This document shows, piece by piece, positions 62,601-64,000 of a DNA stretch of 64,000 bases. The notes under the pieces were generated by a model. It had not been told where the DNA came from and searched no databases. It worked only from the letters and a program-made list of their open reading frames with translations. Location: the NCBI RefSeq assembly GCF_020740795.1, contig NC_067312.1, forward strand, positions 9,628,748-9,692,747, written 5' to 3'. Both the position numbers and the translations under genes were made by a program. Source of the DNA: Apus apus. Lineage: Eukaryota > Chordata > Aves > Apodiformes > Apodidae. Position 1 is the first letter of the stretch. Each line of letters starts with the position of its first letter.

Positions 62601-64000
62601 ACTTAGAAGCATCTTTAGGCTCTTGTATTTTAGTGTACATTAATAAGCAATGTGTTTACAATCTTAAAATAAATGGGTATGCCTGGATCTTTGTGTTCTG
62701 ATGCAGCTTTGTAAATAACAATGCATAATGTGTGCTCAGTGCTTCAGTAACACGCTTCCTTTTAGGTCTCAAATGTGCTACACACTATTGAGATCTATGA
62801 CATTTTGGAAAGATGCAGAATTATGGAAAGGCACAAGCCAACATCTCTGCATCAGTTTGAAGGGAAGAATTAGATTCTCATCTTCCCTGAAGACAGGAAC
62901 CTGAGTATAAGAAACGGAAGTATTATTTAAAAGCACTGACCTGTGGCATGCACACAGACACACAGAGACTAGTTGGTAGGACAGGGAACAGTGCCCTGTT
63001 AGCCTGGTGCCTGTCCTGTGCGTGGTCCTGGGTGGTGAGAGACAGTGACCAATGATTTTGAGACTGTTATTTTAAACATGGCTGTCAGGCATACTGTTGG
63101 AGGTTTAGGTTTTGGATTTCCATGTCTTTGCTATGTGGCTCACGGAAAAGCCTTGTTTGAGCCATGGAGAGCTCCCTGTGAGCTGAACCCACCCCATAGA
63201 GAAGCAAGATGTGGTTATGGTTTCTTAACTGACATTGCAAACACTTCTTTGCATTTACAGTGTGCAAAATCAAGCTAGCTGGCATTGCCACTTAGGGTCA
63301 CTGTCAGCAACAGGTCACTTTTGCAGTATTAAGAAAGCATGTGAATTTTGACAGGGAGGCATTTCCTTGTTAAATTTGCTTTGTGGCCTTGCAGCTGTTG
63401 CTTTCAGCAAGCTGTCAAGGGGAAACAGAGACACCCCCTCCCCAAACACATTCAACAATCAGACACCTTTTACATGTTCTGCCAGCAAAGGCTTTCAAGG
63501 TACTTACTGGCTCTTAAACATGCATTAAGCCAGCATAATATAAAATAAACACTCAGTTTAGTGTCTCTGAGAGAACATATTGTAAAATGTATTGGCAAAT
63601 AGCTCACAAATTGGCATCCTTAGTGTATGTAAATGGATGTCTGCTGCAGGGCAGGCTAGAAGTCACTTTACTTCCTTGGGCTTTATTTCCATTCCGTGCT
63701 TCTCTGCTCCTTGCATCTAGTGACGGTTTACTATGGAGTTTGCTAATACTAAGAATAAAAAGCCAACAGAAAATTAAGTGACTTTACAGAAATGTCAAGC
63801 TTAGCTCTTACCATGTCTCTCCCTCTTTACTGTAGAGTCCAGAAGCAGCTGTGTTCTTCTCTTTTTTTTTCAAAATACATGTGCTCTGCTCCAGGTGAAG
63901 TAGGAATAATAATGTCTGCTTAGGAAGATGAAGTAAAGTTAGCAGGAGCATTCTGTGAATGCTCAGCCTTGTGGTCTGTCCTATGGTGACAAATAGCATG
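59688..64000 (+). other. DNAI1: Probable DNAI1 intron 1
   Basis: This is sequence after the GTAAGG donor. It leaves the CpG island at about 59870 and becomes T- and G-rich on the plus strand, as expected for sense-strand intron. I found no second DNAI1 exon. It holds a poly-T stretch near 60547-60573 and a short duplicated CCTAGTAATGA near 61157-61178. No mobile element was recognised. Confidence 0.6.
60547..60573 (+). repeat. Poly-T tract in DNAI1 intron 1
   Basis: Two T runs are separated by AC. No adjoining retroelement was recognised; on the minus strand it would be a poly-A tail without a visible body. Confidence 0.8.

Noticed and set aside
1..64000. CRISPR arrays, operons, phage or bacterial defence genes, tRNA and rRNA genes
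   Set aside because: None seen. The sequence is vertebrate intronic DNA with spliced exons and CR1 elements.
60240..64000. Second DNAI1 exon in the remaining plus-strand sequence
   Set aside because: No acceptor-donor pair with recognisable DNAI1 translation was found; the exon is presumed to lie beyond the window.

Overview
The window looks like bird nuclear DNA, probably Z-linked. The evidence is six CR1 LINE fragments with the avian 3' tail (octamer-like ATTCTATG/ATTCTGTG repeats after a GGTTGGACTAGATGATCT-type block), an avian-type endogenous retrovirus LTR, and one compact CpG-island promoter in otherwise AT-rich sequence. Z linkage is inferred only from the human 9p13 gene pair recognised here, a region whose bird counterpart lies on Z. 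No bacterial, phage or CRISPR-like features were seen.

Layout: nearly the whole window is one intron. Coding exon 1 of FAM219A is on the minus strand at 59158-59217 and coding exon 2 is at 1334-1433. Both splice sites and the reading phase agree, so intron 1 is about 57.7 kb (1434-59157). Positions 1-1333 are the start of intron 2; later exons lie outside the window. Head-to-head with FAM219A, on the plus strand, a short exon at 59655-59687 ends in a phase-0 donor and is best read as coding exon 1 of DNAI1 (axonemal dynein intermediate chain 1). The rest of the window, 59688-64000, is then DNAI1 intron 1. The two start codons are about 440 bp apart in a CpG island (about 58450-59870) that holds a near-consensus RFX X-box, ETS-like, AP-1/NRF2-like and POU-dimer-like motifs, and G-rich tracts.

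Repeats inside intron 1 cluster between about 15 and 39 kb: a weak LTR-like segment (14912-15260), a 1-kb solo LTR (18543-19544, minus sense), and CR1 copies at 20227, 22403, 23459, 28958, 34914 and 38220. The 23459-24960 CR1 keeps an uninterrupted 471-codon reverse-transcriptase reading frame. The part nearest the promoter (about 39-58 kb) has no recognisable CR1.

I see no convincing new multi-gene system. The most useful observations are the split FAM219A gene, the divergent FAM219A/DNAI1 promoter with an X-box, a strand-composition bias that seems to change sign at that promoter, the open CR1 frame, and several possible regulatory elements in the long intron. Most of the other open frames look like chance products of intronic, repeat or CpG-island DNA.
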